Positions 19,512 to 27,878 of a stretch of 64,000 nucleotides of DNA are shown one piece after another. Origin of the DNA: Porphyromonas sp. oral taxon 278 str. W7784 (GTDB lineage: Bacteria > Bacteroidota > Bacteroidia > Bacteroidales > Porphyromonadaceae). The position numbers were made by a program, and so were the translations under genes. The stretch's first letter is position 1; every line of letters starts with the position of its first letter. Where the stretch lies: positions 1 to 64,000 of the forward strand of contig NZ_KI259225.1 in NCBI RefSeq assembly GCF_000467855.2. Direction: 5' to 3'. Under the pieces are notes generated by a model. The model saw only the letters and a program-made list of their open reading frames with translations. It did no database searches and had not been told where the DNA came from.

Positions 19512-20123
19512 TTACTTCGGGAGCAAATAGATCAATTGCGCCCTCGACCCATACCGCTCCAAGCGCCCTTCCTCAGCGAAGGCACGGAGCTCCATCCTTG
19601 CAGCCGTCGGGGAGAGTGACACTAGGCTCTGATACTCCTTAACGCGCATCATCCCGTGGCTTCGGAGGAAGGCCTTGGCCACTTCCCATCGTCCGTCCCG
19701 CCCCGTCGAAGGACTCACGTAGCCGGGGCATTTCTTTCGCTTCAGATGGCAAGCTCCTGCCGTGGCGCCTATCAGCCTCTTGTCGGGGCGAAAGGCTATT
19801 CCCGAGACCCGAAGACTCGCTGCATTGCGTCGTCCGCCTTCGCATTCCTCGGGCTCAATATCCCTTTGGTAGGCGAGCTTAGCGGTAAAAGCGCCGAGCC
19901 CCTCAATGCGGACCGAGTACCCATCGGCAAGGCTTCCGCTCAACTCATCGACGAGCAAGGCGACGATCCCTTCGATCTCGGTGCTAGCGAAGGTCGTACC
20001 TCGAGCAATTCGTTCAGCTAGTTCGCCTAAGGTTACGGTTCCTTCGACGAGCAATCTTGGTGCATGTCGTCGCTTCCCACGCCCGAATTGCTCGGGCAAT
20101 TCTCTCATGATGTACTTAGCCAT
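19512..20123 (-). CDS. HU-family DNA-binding protein with C-terminal winged-helix-like extension
   Basis: Member of the large Bacteroidota HU-like family. The 203 residues from the ATG at 20123 (MAKYIMREL) begin with an HU-like fold: VTLGELAERIARGTTFASTEI, VDELSGSLADGYSVRIEGLGAFTAKL. After about residue 125 comes a segment RWEVAKAFLRSHGMMRVKEY followed by SPTAARMELRAFAEEGRLERYG, which reads as a helix-turn-helix-like module. An upstream TTG at 20144 is possible but less likely. Role unknown: nucleoid architecture or local regulation. The gene borders the array of 22-bp repeats at 20195. Confidence 0.8.
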   Translation of the reverse strand: MAKYIMRELPEQFGRGKRRHAPRLLVEGTVTLGELAERIARGTTFASTEIEGIVALLVDELSGSLADGYSVRIEGLGAFTAKLAYQRDIEPEECEGGRRNAASLRVSGIAFRPDKRLIGATAGACHLKRKKCPGYVSPSTGRDGRWEVAKAFLRSHGMMRVKEYQSLVSLSPTAARMELRAFAEEGRLERYGSRAQLIYLLPK

Positions 20124-20194
20124 ACGTTTGGTTTTAGAAGGCAATGTTTCTCAAATGGTCGGGCAAGTCCTCTTCTTCCGAAGCCCTCTTTAGT

Positions 20195-20425
20195 AGAAGG
20201 CGCTAGCTTCCACCGCAGAAGACGCAAGCCTTTATAAACGAATTCCACAGCTTCTACAGGAGAAGACGAAAGCTTTGACAGTAGAAGGAGACCCGCTCTT
20301 GATTCTCAAAAGTACGCAACTTACTGCAAGAAACCTATAAAGTGCCTTATGAAAAATTGAATCTACGTTTGTCGCTCTATAAAGTTACGCTTGTAGTTTT
20401 ATTAAGCTACGTTCGTCGCTCCAAC
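20195..20425. repeat. Degenerate array of repeats with period near 22 bp
   Basis: Imperfect direct repeats run in register at about 22 bp. Copies of AGAAGRCGNNAGCYT start at 20195, 20217 and 20261, with weaker ones at 20239 and 20283. Further on, TACGTTTGT, TACGCTTGT and TACGTTCGT occur at about 20365, 20386 and 20409, and CTATAAAGT at 20335 and 20377. The array fills the space between the HU-like gene and the promoter at 20693. The remainder, 20426-20692, shows no gene. Confidence 0.55.
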
Positions 20426-20692
20426 TTTTCCTATATTATTTTGCATCTATTCTTCGATCACTTCGCCCTTTTCGTTCCCCTACGTCCCCCCTTCTCCGAA
20501 GGAAGACGGCGAGGGAAGAAGCTGAGCCTTCGGTCGAATCTTCTCCTTCTCCCGAGGTGAGATGAAGGAAGACAGAGGAAGGAAACCCGCTTCTTCGCCT
20601 TGGATAAGCGGTTAGCTTCCCTCTCACTTGCCTTCTCCCAGCACTTTTTCACCAGAGAAGCCCGAAGGCATCAGCTTTGAGCGAAGAGGTGT

Positions 20693-20700
20693 ATCTTTGT
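20693..20700 (+). promoter_or_regulatory. TAnnTTTG promoter element for the TTD14-like NTPase gene
   Basis: TATCTTTG, exact match to the -7 consensus, 30 bases before the ATG at 20731. Confidence 0.7.
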
Positions 20701-20730
20701 GACGGCTTTAGCGCCCCTAAAAGACTATAG

Positions 20731-21804
20731 ATGAATAAAAATATCACCCGCATCGCCCTCACAGGCGGTCCCTGCGCCGGCAAGACGACAGCCCTGGCGC
20801 AAATCATTGAGCACTTCAGCGATCTTGGCTACCTTGTCTACGCCTTGCCCGAGACACCGACGCTCTTCAATAATGCATCGATCAACTTCGCTACCCCCGA
20901 TCGCCAGTACTTCTACAATATCGAGAAGGCCGTCCTGAAGTATCAGATCCAGATGGAAGATACTTTCCTCGAGCTGGCCCACGCCGCTTCGCACCCCGTA
21001 CTTATCATCTCCGACCGCGGGACAATGGATATCTCCAACTACGTCGAGCGGACAATGTGGCAGGCGATGCTCGACGAACTCGGGCTCTCCGAAGTCAAGA
21101 TCCGTGACGCTCGCTATGACGCCGTCATCCACATGGTCACAGCGGCGCAGGGAGCAGAAGAATTCTACACCCTCGAGACCAATAGCTTCCGAGGCGAAAC
21201 CATCGAAGAGGCTCGCGACTTAGACGCTCGTATCCTCAAGGCTTGGACGGGGCACCCACACCTACATATCGTAGAAAACAACGTCGACTTCCAAGTCAAG
21301 ATCCGCCAAGTCCTTGATGCCATCCACGAGACACTAGGCGACGACCCAGCAACCTTCAGCGACATCCGCCGTCGCTTCCTCGTCCACGTCACCGGCGAAA
21401 TACCTTACGGCGTCGAGACCGACCTCTACCAAGCGTACCTCGATCAGGAAGACGGCTCCAGCATCCGTATCCGTAAGCGTGGCCTCCGTGGGAACTATGT
21501 CTACTTCATGACCCGTAAGAGCCCCGTCGAATCACAGCAGATCATCACCGAGCGACAAATAGGTCCCGACGAATATGTATCCTATCTCAACTCGATCGCT
21601 TCGCTTGACGAAGTGCTCGTGCACAAGCTTCGTCGCAGCTTTGTATGGGCCAAGCAGTACTTTGAAGTAGATGACTTCATCGAGCCACGTCGTGATTATC
21701 AGATCTTAGAGATCTCTTGTGCGCCGGATCTAGAGATCAAGTTCCCGCCCTTCATCGAAGTGATCCAAGAGATCACGGGTGATCCCCTCTACGTCCGCCT
21801 CTAG
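20731..21804 (+). CDS. AAA_28-type NTPase with C-terminal CYTH-like domain (TTD14-like)
   Basis: Cytosolic two-domain protein of 357 residues. The N-terminal half is a P-loop kinase-like NTPase: Walker A GGPCAGKTT at about residues 12-20 and LIISDRGTMDISNYV at about 90-104. The C-terminal half (about 195-357) looks like a CYTH/triphosphate-tunnel fold, with alternating charged strands such as SSIRIRKRGLRGNYVYFMTRK and a DLEIKFPPF ending. The same two-domain layout is found in animal TTD14, which binds GTP and phosphoinositides. The bacterial role is not known to me. It is followed after 46 bases by the membrane transferase, probably in one transcript. Confidence 0.75.
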   Translation: MNKNITRIALTGGPCAGKTTALAQIIEHFSDLGYLVYALPETPTLFNNASINFATPDRQYFYNIEKAVLKYQIQMEDTFLELAHAASHPVLIISDRGTMDISNYVERTMWQAMLDELGLSEVKIRDARYDAVIHMVTAAQGAEEFYTLETNSFRGETIEEARDLDARILKAWTGHPHLHIVENNVDFQVKIRQVLDAIHETLGDDPATFSDIRRRFLVHVTGEIPYGVETDLYQAYLDQEDGSSIRIRKRGLRGNYVYFMTRKSPVESQQIITERQIGPDEYVSYLNSIASLDEVLVHKLRRSFVWAKQYFEVDDFIEPRRDYQILEISCAPDLEIKFPPFIEVIQEITGDPLYVRL

Positions 21805-21850
21805 CCCGAGGTAAACTAGTGGACATGCACTGACCAATCTCTCAACATTT

Positions 21851-23596
21851 ATGCTATCGAATACTTCTACTCCGAGTGGTTCGCTCTTCGGGCGCTATCT
21901 GCAGCGCCTGTATCAGCAACGTTTCTTTGCGCTCCTGCTCTTCCTCCTACAGCTATGGGCTGCGGGCGATTATTATTTAGACCAAGGTCGACTACCCTAC
22001 TCGGGTGAGATCGTCTATCAGACGCTGAGCCTCTTGACGTGGTCAGCTCTACCGACACTCATCGTAGCATTGGCTCCCTATCGTTGGCTTCGAGGCCTTC
22101 TTCAGGGAATCACGATCTTCGTCTATGGGTATCTTCTGCTCTTCGAATCCTTCCTTGTCTTCTCTTATAGCTCGGTATACACGGACAGCATTGCGCTAAA
22201 CATCCTGTCGACTAACCCTGGAGAAGCCACCGCTTTCCTTGAAAACCTCAACTATAAGGTATTCCTCCTTCCCCTCTTTGCGCTGATCGTCCTCCTAGGT
22301 CTTTATTTCTGGAGCGCCCGTCGCTGGGGAAAGGGCGTGGGTTCGCCTGTGATCCGAGTCATCTTCTTCGGAGTGCTCCTAGTGACTCTGCCGGTATCGG
22401 TCTTCTTCGTACAGCCAGCACAGCGCTCGATCGCTAGCTATCTCTATATGGCTCCTGTCGAACGGATCTACCGAGGTACAACTACTTGTATGAAGGATGC
22501 CGAAGAACTTGCGAAGTATAGTGCCGAAGCTCGCCTCATCGATGTCGGCACCATCGAGCATACTCGTGATATGAAGGGGATCAATGTCATCATAGTCCTC
22601 GGCGAATCTATGCGACGAGACTACATGCATTGCTATGGTTATCCGCTCCCTAATACACCACATCAGGACTCGCTTGCTAAGACAGGTGACCTGGTACTCT
22701 TCACGGATGCTGTCTCTTCTGCAGCTTGGACTACGAGCTCCATCTCTGAAAGTATGACCTTCTATTCTCGTGAAGGAAAGGAGAAGGAATGGTATAAGTA
22801 CCCCACACTTCCTCTGATGCTCTCGAAGGCTGGCTACTATACCTATTGGGTCAGTAACCAGGAGAAGCAGGGCTCTGGCGTGCAAATGATACCGACGATA
22901 GCCGCTACGGCAGACAGCACTCGCTTTGTACGCAACCGCACTTACGGAGACTGGAACATCTCGCTAGATAGTGATATCCTCCCTCTTCTATTGGACCGCA
23001 CGTCCATCCCTCAGAGAAGTGATCGCTCAGAGTTCTGTGAAGTCATCCATCTCATGGGATCACACAGCCCCTTCACAGAGCGCTACATCCATGGGAAAGC
23101 AGCATTCAGCACGAAGGATCTTCCGAAGAACCTCCCCAATGGAATGCCTACACCTACGGACGATAAGCGTCGTGGAGTCATCTGTGACTATGTGAACTCC
23201 ATCCATTATAATGACCAGATCATCTCGCAGATCATACAGCGCTACAGTTCGACGCCTACTATCCTTGTCTATCTTTCAGATCATGGACAGGCTGTCTTCG
23301 AGAATCCTCAGCGTCCTGACTATTGTGAGCACGAGGTCTCTCGCCCAGGGGTGACGATCCCGCTGATGGTATATGTCTCGCCCGTGCTTCGTCAGGAGCG
23401 TCCCGAGATCTATGCAGAGATCGTCGCTGCTAAGGATAGGAAGATCATGACTGACCTACTCTCCAACTCGATCTGTGGCCTCCTCGGAATCAAGACTAAG
23501 TACTATGATCCTCGTCTTGACTTCTTCTCAAGCCAGTACAACAATTCCCGCAAGCGCCTCGTACAAGCATACGACGGACAGATGATGGAATTCTAA
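21851..23596 (+). CDS. Phosphoethanolamine-transferase-like membrane sulfatase-fold protein
   Basis: Inner-membrane enzyme of the EptA/OpgE-type family that transfers phosphoethanolamine from phospholipid to lipid A or another envelope glycan. The 581 residues start with about five membrane helices (to about residue 200), then a periplasmic alkaline-phosphatase-fold domain: metal-site motif LGESMRRDYMHCYGYPLPNTP (E252), a Thr pair T294/T295 in AAWTTSSISES at the place of the catalytic Thr, and YLSDHGQ near the C-terminus. In P. gingivalis lipid A modification affects immune recognition and polymyxin resistance; the actual acceptor here cannot be read from sequence. Confidence 0.85.
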   Translation: MLSNTSTPSGSLFGRYLQRLYQQRFFALLLFLLQLWAAGDYYLDQGRLPYSGEIVYQTLSLLTWSALPTLIVALAPYRWLRGLLQGITIFVYGYLLLFESFLVFSYSSVYTDSIALNILSTNPGEATAFLENLNYKVFLLPLFALIVLLGLYFWSARRWGKGVGSPVIRVIFFGVLLVTLPVSVFFVQPAQRSIASYLYMAPVERIYRGTTTCMKDAEELAKYSAEARLIDVGTIEHTRDMKGINVIIVLGESMRRDYMHCYGYPLPNTPHQDSLAKTGDLVLFTDAVSSAAWTTSSISESMTFYSREGKEKEWYKYPTLPLMLSKAGYYTYWVSNQEKQGSGVQMIPTIAATADSTRFVRNRTYGDWNISLDSDILPLLLDRTSIPQRSDRSEFCEVIHLMGSHSPFTERYIHGKAAFSTKDLPKNLPNGMPTPTDDKRRGVICDYVNSIHYNDQIISQIIQRYSSTPTILVYLSDHGQAVFENPQRPDYCEHEVSRPGVTIPLMVYVSPVLRQERPEIYAEIVAAKDRKIMTDLLSNSICGLLGIKTKYYDPRLDFFSSQYNNSRKRLVQAYDGQMMEF

Positions 23597-23600
23597 CGAT

Positions 23601-23636
23601 AAGCCCCTTCGTTACTCTGGTAGCGAAGGGGGTTAT
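23601..23636 (+). terminator. Terminator after the transferase gene
   Basis: Imperfect hairpin AAGCCCCTTCGTTAC / GTAGCGAAGGGGGTT with loop TCTG, followed by ATTCTAT. It lies 5 bases past the stop codon. Confidence 0.7.
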
Positions 23637-23721
23637 TCTATCCCCACGCTGGCCGTAAAAGAAGAGCATAGCTCTATGAATCGTCAAGGGGAAGGGGGGA
23701 AGAAGGAGGCAAAATGCATAG

Positions 23722-23761
23722 AAAAACCCCGAGCGTCTACCTGTAGACGCTCGGGGTTTTT
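23722..23761. terminator. Bidirectional terminator between convergent transcripts
   Basis: Perfect 18-base inverted repeat (23722-23739 with 23744-23761), loop CCTG, A-run on the left and T-run on the right. It can stop transcription from both sides and most likely ends the minus-strand uptake locus. Confidence 0.92.
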
Positions 23762-23790
23762 CTATACAGTCGGGAGGAGTCAGCGGGTGA

Positions 23791-25107
23791 CTACTTCTCG
23801 AGGAGCTCGAGGGTGGAGAGCTTGTAGACGACAGAGGCCTGGATCATCTGCTGTGCTTGCTCGGCGTCCCCCATGAGAAGCGATTCGCCATAAGCCTGAT
23901 TGTAGTACTCACGTGCCTGCTTGTAGTCCTTCAGTTCACGGTAGGAGTCGCCAGCCATGACGAGGAAGTTGATCTTGTTCATCAGGACCGTCTCGCTGGG
24001 GATAGCCTTCTGAAGCCAAGCGATCGCCTGCTTGTGGTCGGCGGGTGTCAGCTTGTTGCCGGCAGCATTGTAGAGCGACTGAGCGGCGATACCGTAGTCG
24101 GCAGCGTTGGCATCTTCGCCAAGGCCATCGAGGTAGCTAGACATGAGCTGGATATAGCGGGCTACGTCCTTGCTCTTGTATATAGCATAGAGGGCGCCGT
24201 AATAGTCAACAGACTTCTGATAGGGTGTCACCTTCTTGAACTTGATCACATCATACGCCTTCTTGTAGTCGGTGCGGATCTTCTCGAGATAGGTCTTGTA
24301 GGACTCATCACCCTTCTTGACGAGCTCGAGCATACGTTCGTCGTTCTTCTCGATGACGTAATAGGCTGCGGGCTCGCCCACAGCTGCGATCCACTCATCC
24401 AGATGAGCGTTGATGTACTCGACGACACGAGCGACCTCATCGGCATCATCTCCGCCGAGATTGCTGATGATCAGGTAGTCTTTCTTATTGATCAGGCTAC
24501 CATCTGCCATCTTCTTGGAGAGGTATTCCTTGTAGATCTTGCGGACACGTACGACCCACTTCTCGGCATCCATACCGTCCTGCGTGGTGAGGAAGCGTGG
24601 AGCCATGGTCAGAAGTTCCTGCTGGATCTTCAGATCATTGGGGTGTGCACGATATTCTTTGTAGAGATCGTCGAAGCCTTTCACTTCACCGACGGCGGTC
24701 TTTGCCATCTCGAGAAGTTCGTCTGCCTTCATGAAGCCGACGTTTATCTGGATAGCCTTGCCGTCGCTGGCAATAATCCCGAGGGTGGGGAAGGCTTCGA
24801 TCTTGTACTTTTTCGCAATCTCGACGTTCTCAGGAGCTTCTGCGTCGAGCTGAAGATTGATGAACTTGGCGTTGAAGAAGGCGCCCACTTCAGGCTGAGT
24901 GAAGATAGTCTTCTCCATCTTCTTACAGGGGACGCACCACGTGGCATAGAAGTCCACGAAGAGTGGCTTGCCTTGGCGCTGAGCTTCTGCCTGTGCTTCG
25001 GCGAAGGAACCCTTGAAGAAACGGATGCCAGTAGCCTCTTGTGCGGAGCCGATCGCAATGGACAAGAGCGCTACGACCACGAAGGTCACATACTTGATAT
25101 ATCTCAT
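23791..25107 (-). CDS. Exported thioredoxin-fold protein with helical C-terminal domain
   Basis: Periplasmic thiol-disulfide protein of 438 residues. A signal peptide ends near IGSAQ. The thioredoxin domain spans about 27-140, with the active site ATWCVPCKKME near residue 57 and the cis-Pro motif AFPTLGII near 108. The following 300 residues are alpha-helical and TPR-like, ending in a region with KDYKQAREYYNQAYGES. It is the last gene of the minus-strand locus, 12 bases after the small lipoprotein. It may reduce disulfides in imported peptides or act on locus proteins; which is not evident. Confidence 0.85.
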   Translation of the reverse strand: MRYIKYVTFVVVALLSIAIGSAQEATGIRFFKGSFAEAQAEAQRQGKPLFVDFYATWCVPCKKMEKTIFTQPEVGAFFNAKFINLQLDAEAPENVEIAKKYKIEAFPTLGIIASDGKAIQINVGFMKADELLEMAKTAVGEVKGFDDLYKEYRAHPNDLKIQQELLTMAPRFLTTQDGMDAEKWVVRVRKIYKEYLSKKMADGSLINKKDYLIISNLGGDDADEVARVVEYINAHLDEWIAAVGEPAAYYVIEKNDERMLELVKKGDESYKTYLEKIRTDYKKAYDVIKFKKVTPYQKSVDYYGALYAIYKSKDVARYIQLMSSYLDGLGEDANAADYGIAAQSLYNAAGNKLTPADHKQAIAWLQKAIPSETVLMNKINFLVMAGDSYRELKDYKQAREYYNQAYGESLLMGDAEQAQQMIQASVVYKLSTLELLEK

Positions 25108-25119
25108 AGGGAGCGAGTA

Positions 25120-25584
25120 TTATTCTTCGTCTTGGATGATGAAGGTGAAGAGGCCACGGAGCTCACGGCTGTGGCTCTCGTTGTAGACCCGTAGATTGAC
25201 GGTGTATCTGCCGTTGGGCAGGGTCTGGACGGCCGAAGGGAAGAGGTTGATCGTACCACCGTTGACAGTGACTTTTCCGTCCTTCACAGCGGCAGCGAAC
25301 TTAGCGGCGTCACCTCCATCGGCGACATCGACGCTGAGGAACTCGTAGTTCACGGGGTTAGTACCTGAGACGCCCTGGATACGCTGCGAAGTCCAGGGGG
25401 CGGGATACTCTCGCTTGAGGCTGTGTGGGTCGTCATCGGGGACGGTGCGATAGACCTTCAGCTCCTTGGCTGCGAAGGTCGCATGTGTCGCGTCAAGGTA
25501 ACCCACTGCGACTTTACGGCACGAAGGCAGAGCAAGTGCTAGAAAAGTCACGAGGAACAGGCTATAGATGGATCTTGCTTTCAT
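25120..25584 (-). CDS. Small lipoprotein of the second SusCD locus
   Basis: The 154 residues start with a signal peptide and lipobox ALPSC (Cys about 22), so it is a lipid-anchored envelope protein. The mature part is rich in beta-strand pattern (NGRYTVNLRVYN, LRGLFTFIIQDEE), consistent with an Ig-like fold, but I do not recognise the family. Spacing of 12-13 bases to both neighbours puts it firmly in the operon. It is probably an accessory surface lipoprotein of the SusCD complex. Confidence 0.75.
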   Translation of the reverse strand: MKARSIYSLFLVTFLALALPSCRKVAVGYLDATHATFAAKELKVYRTVPDDDPHSLKREYPAPWTSQRIQGVSGTNPVNYEFLSVDVADGGDAAKFAAAVKDGKVTVNGGTINLFPSAVQTLPNGRYTVNLRVYNESHSRELRGLFTFIIQDEE

Positions 25585-25596
25585 CGTAAGGAGAGA

Positions 25597-26307
25597 TTAG
25601 AAGTCCGTAGGCGTGAAGTCGTACTGCAGGGAGTGGACGACGCCCGTACGTGTCTGGATGTTGTGAGAAGCGATATCTCGGGAGATCGTCGTCGTAGGAG
25701 AGACGATGTGCAGACGGTTAGCTCCGGCCCCCGCTACACCCGCATAGGTATCACGGAAGGTGTAGAGCCAAAGTTGCTTGCCTGAAGCCATGGTGTAGGT
25801 CTTACCACCCGTACCGATAGCCTTCCCGTCAGCGGACTTACGCCCTGCGGGGAAGTCCTCGAGCAGTAGCTTCTCCTTGGGGATGACACAGTCGAGGATG
25901 AGACTGCGACAAGTCGCTACACTCATACGATCTATGAGCTTCATCGTCTCCTCTTCTGTGAGCTTGCTGGGGTCGACTGCATTCTCTGGGGATTCGGATC
26001 CATCGGTCTTGATGCCGTAGGTACGGAAGAGATAGCGACGGATACTATGATTCGTGATCCCGAGGAAGGTGATATTCGGCCCGAACTCTGTGCTCTTGCC
26101 TTGGAAGAGATCTTCTAGGCCAGCACGCTTGGCCATATAGACCAGGTAGCTCCAGTTGTAGCTGTCGGTCTGGAAATACTCCCACATCGTCGTGTCATGA
26201 TAGCCCTTGGCCTTGCCTGTCTCGACAAAGTCGTACTTGGTACAGGAAGAGAAGAGCGAGAGGACGAAGAGTGCGAGTAGATATAGTGGATGCTTGATCG
26301 TTCGCAT
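25597..26307 (-). CDS. Fasciclin (FAS1)-domain lipoprotein
   Basis: The 236-residue product has a signal peptide and lipobox LFSSC (Cys about 22). A FAS1-like domain follows: NITFLGITNHSIRRYL matches the first conserved box and RDIASHNIQTRTGVVHSLQY the second, where most FAS1 domains read VDIxASNGVIHxID. FAS1 domains mediate protein-protein or carbohydrate adhesion. It lies between susD (23 bases) and the small lipoprotein (12 bases), so it is likely an accessory component of this outer-membrane uptake complex. Confidence 0.82.
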   Translation of the reverse strand: MRTIKHPLYLLALFVLSLFSSCTKYDFVETGKAKGYHDTTMWEYFQTDSYNWSYLVYMAKRAGLEDLFQGKSTEFGPNITFLGITNHSIRRYLFRTYGIKTDGSESPENAVDPSKLTEEETMKLIDRMSVATCRSLILDCVIPKEKLLLEDFPAGRKSADGKAIGTGGKTYTMASGKQLWLYTFRDTYAGVAGAGANRLHIVSPTTTISRDIASHNIQTRTGVVHSLQYDFTPTDF

Positions 26308-26330
26308 GATAGATAGAGCTTAGAGAAGTA

Positions 26331-27878
26331 CTACATGTAGCGGAACCAATATGGGCGCTGGAGGATGAGTCCATTGATGACTTTGCCGTCCTTGTCACGC
26401 TGAGCGCTCGACGGAATGGGTAGACACAGCGCACCGCCAGCGATATCTGCAGCGGTGAGTGATGGGAACTTACCCGTGAGCTCTGTACGATGGTAGCCGT
26501 TGCGCAGTATGTCATAGTAGCGGCTATCATTCTCTAGTATGAACTCACGCTCACGCTCGTGGAAGATCGCCTTCTTGAGGTCACTCTCCCCAGCAGCTGG
26601 GTAAGCGGTCGCACCAGCACGAGAGCGGATACGATTGAGGTCGGAGGTAGCGCCGGAAGTATCGCCTAGCTTGGCCGAACATTCAGCACGAAGCAGGTAG
26701 ACATCTGCTAGACGCCAGTAGACATAGTTCGCATTGATGCTGAGGAAGCTCTTACCCGACTCAGCACTCTGGTCGACAGTGAAGACCGCATTACGGAACT
26801 TGTAGGGCACAGCATAGTTCACACCCGAGACTTCATGGTCGGTATCGAACTCATAGAAGAAGGCTGTACGACGTGCGTCATCAGCATCGGGATAGAGCTT
26901 CTCTATGGTAGACTTCTTCAGACGGAAGGCAGCCTGGGCCAGATCACCCTGAGTAAGCGTGCTGTTGACCGGCCAAGTGGCGAAGAGATTAGCTACTTCG
27001 TTCTTCGACGTAGACTCATTGCCACGGCTCTTGTCATAGACGAGCGAGAAGATTTCTTCTGGGTTCGACGCATTAGGATCAGAGAGTAGCTGGCAGAGCT
27101 GGTCGGGGGTAGAGACGAGACTATAGGCACCCGTCTCGCCGTTGATGACCTTCGAAGCGTACTCTACACTCTTACGATAGGCGGCATTAGCATCTACTGA
27201 GGTGTCACCATACAGCTCAGCCATGCTCCCCTTCCATGCATAGAGGTGGGCAAGTAGCGTAGCAGAGTTCCCCTTGCTCCCGTACTGCTTGTAGGTGGCA
27301 AGGTTACCTGAGGTCGTGCGAAGCTTGTCATAAGTAGGCAGTAGCTCGAAGGCCTTGAGCGCATGCTCTATACCTGCGTCGATGACTTGCTGTTGTGTCG
27401 AGAGTCCGTACAGCTTAAGATCCTTGGCATTGGCCGTAATGACGGCCTGACCATAAGCACGTGAGAGCATGAAGTAGCCGAAACCAAGAGCGAAGTGCGC
27501 CTGTCCGACGTGGTATGCATAGCGATCTTCGGAGAGTCCCTGCGTCTTGCCGATGTTGTCAAGCAGTAGGTTAGCCTCGAATATCATGCGATAGACGTAC
27601 TCCCAGTCCGCAGCGGCCTGGATGATCGTACGAGGGTTGCCCTCACGGAGCTGCCCATCGTCCTGCGTCTCATCTGCTAGGAGGCCGATCTTCGTGAGTG
27701 GTGAGAAGGCGTCCATACAGTTGTCGAGGTAGAAGTGTATGGTGCTCGTCGTGGTGTTGAGCTCAGCCTCGGTGGAGAATGCATTGCTGTAGGTGATGGC
27801 ATTCTCGGGCGTCAGGTCGAGCTTGCACGAAGAAGCAAGCAGGCTGAGCGCCAGGGCGGGTAGGATATAGCGTTTCAT
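26331..27878 (-). CDS. SusD/RagB-family lipoprotein of the second locus
   Basis: Surface substrate-binding lipoprotein of 515 residues, lid for the SusC product just upstream. The lipobox LLASSC gives Cys about 17. SusD features are VYRMIFEANLLLDNIG, YWRLADVYLLRAECSAKLGDT and the RagB C-terminal signature AIFHEREREFILENDSRYYDILR. Its ATG shares one base with the susC stop, so the two are translationally coupled. Substrate is not shown by sequence; no glycoside hydrolase is encoded in the locus. Confidence 0.92.
   Translation of the reverse strand: MKRYILPALALSLLASSCKLDLTPENAITYSNAFSTEAELNTTTSTIHFYLDNCMDAFSPLTKIGLLADETQDDGQLREGNPRTIIQAAADWEYVYRMIFEANLLLDNIGKTQGLSEDRYAYHVGQAHFALGFGYFMLSRAYGQAVITANAKDLKLYGLSTQQQVIDAGIEHALKAFELLPTYDKLRTTSGNLATYKQYGSKGNSATLLAHLYAWKGSMAELYGDTSVDANAAYRKSVEYASKVINGETGAYSLVSTPDQLCQLLSDPNASNPEEIFSLVYDKSRGNESTSKNEVANLFATWPVNSTLTQGDLAQAAFRLKKSTIEKLYPDADDARRTAFFYEFDTDHEVSGVNYAVPYKFRNAVFTVDQSAESGKSFLSINANYVYWRLADVYLLRAECSAKLGDTSGATSDLNRIRSRAGATAYPAAGESDLKKAIFHEREREFILENDSRYYDILRNGYHRTELTGKFPSLTAADIAGGALCLPIPSSAQRDKDGKVINGLILQRPYWFRYM

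Noticed and set aside
23857-25194. 445-residue plus-strand frame opposite the thioredoxin protein
   Set aside because: It is an antisense shadow; the minus strand has a signal peptide, WCVPC motif and operon spacing, while this frame has no recognisable domain. Similar shadows at 36829-37725 and 15110-15907 were dropped for the same reason.
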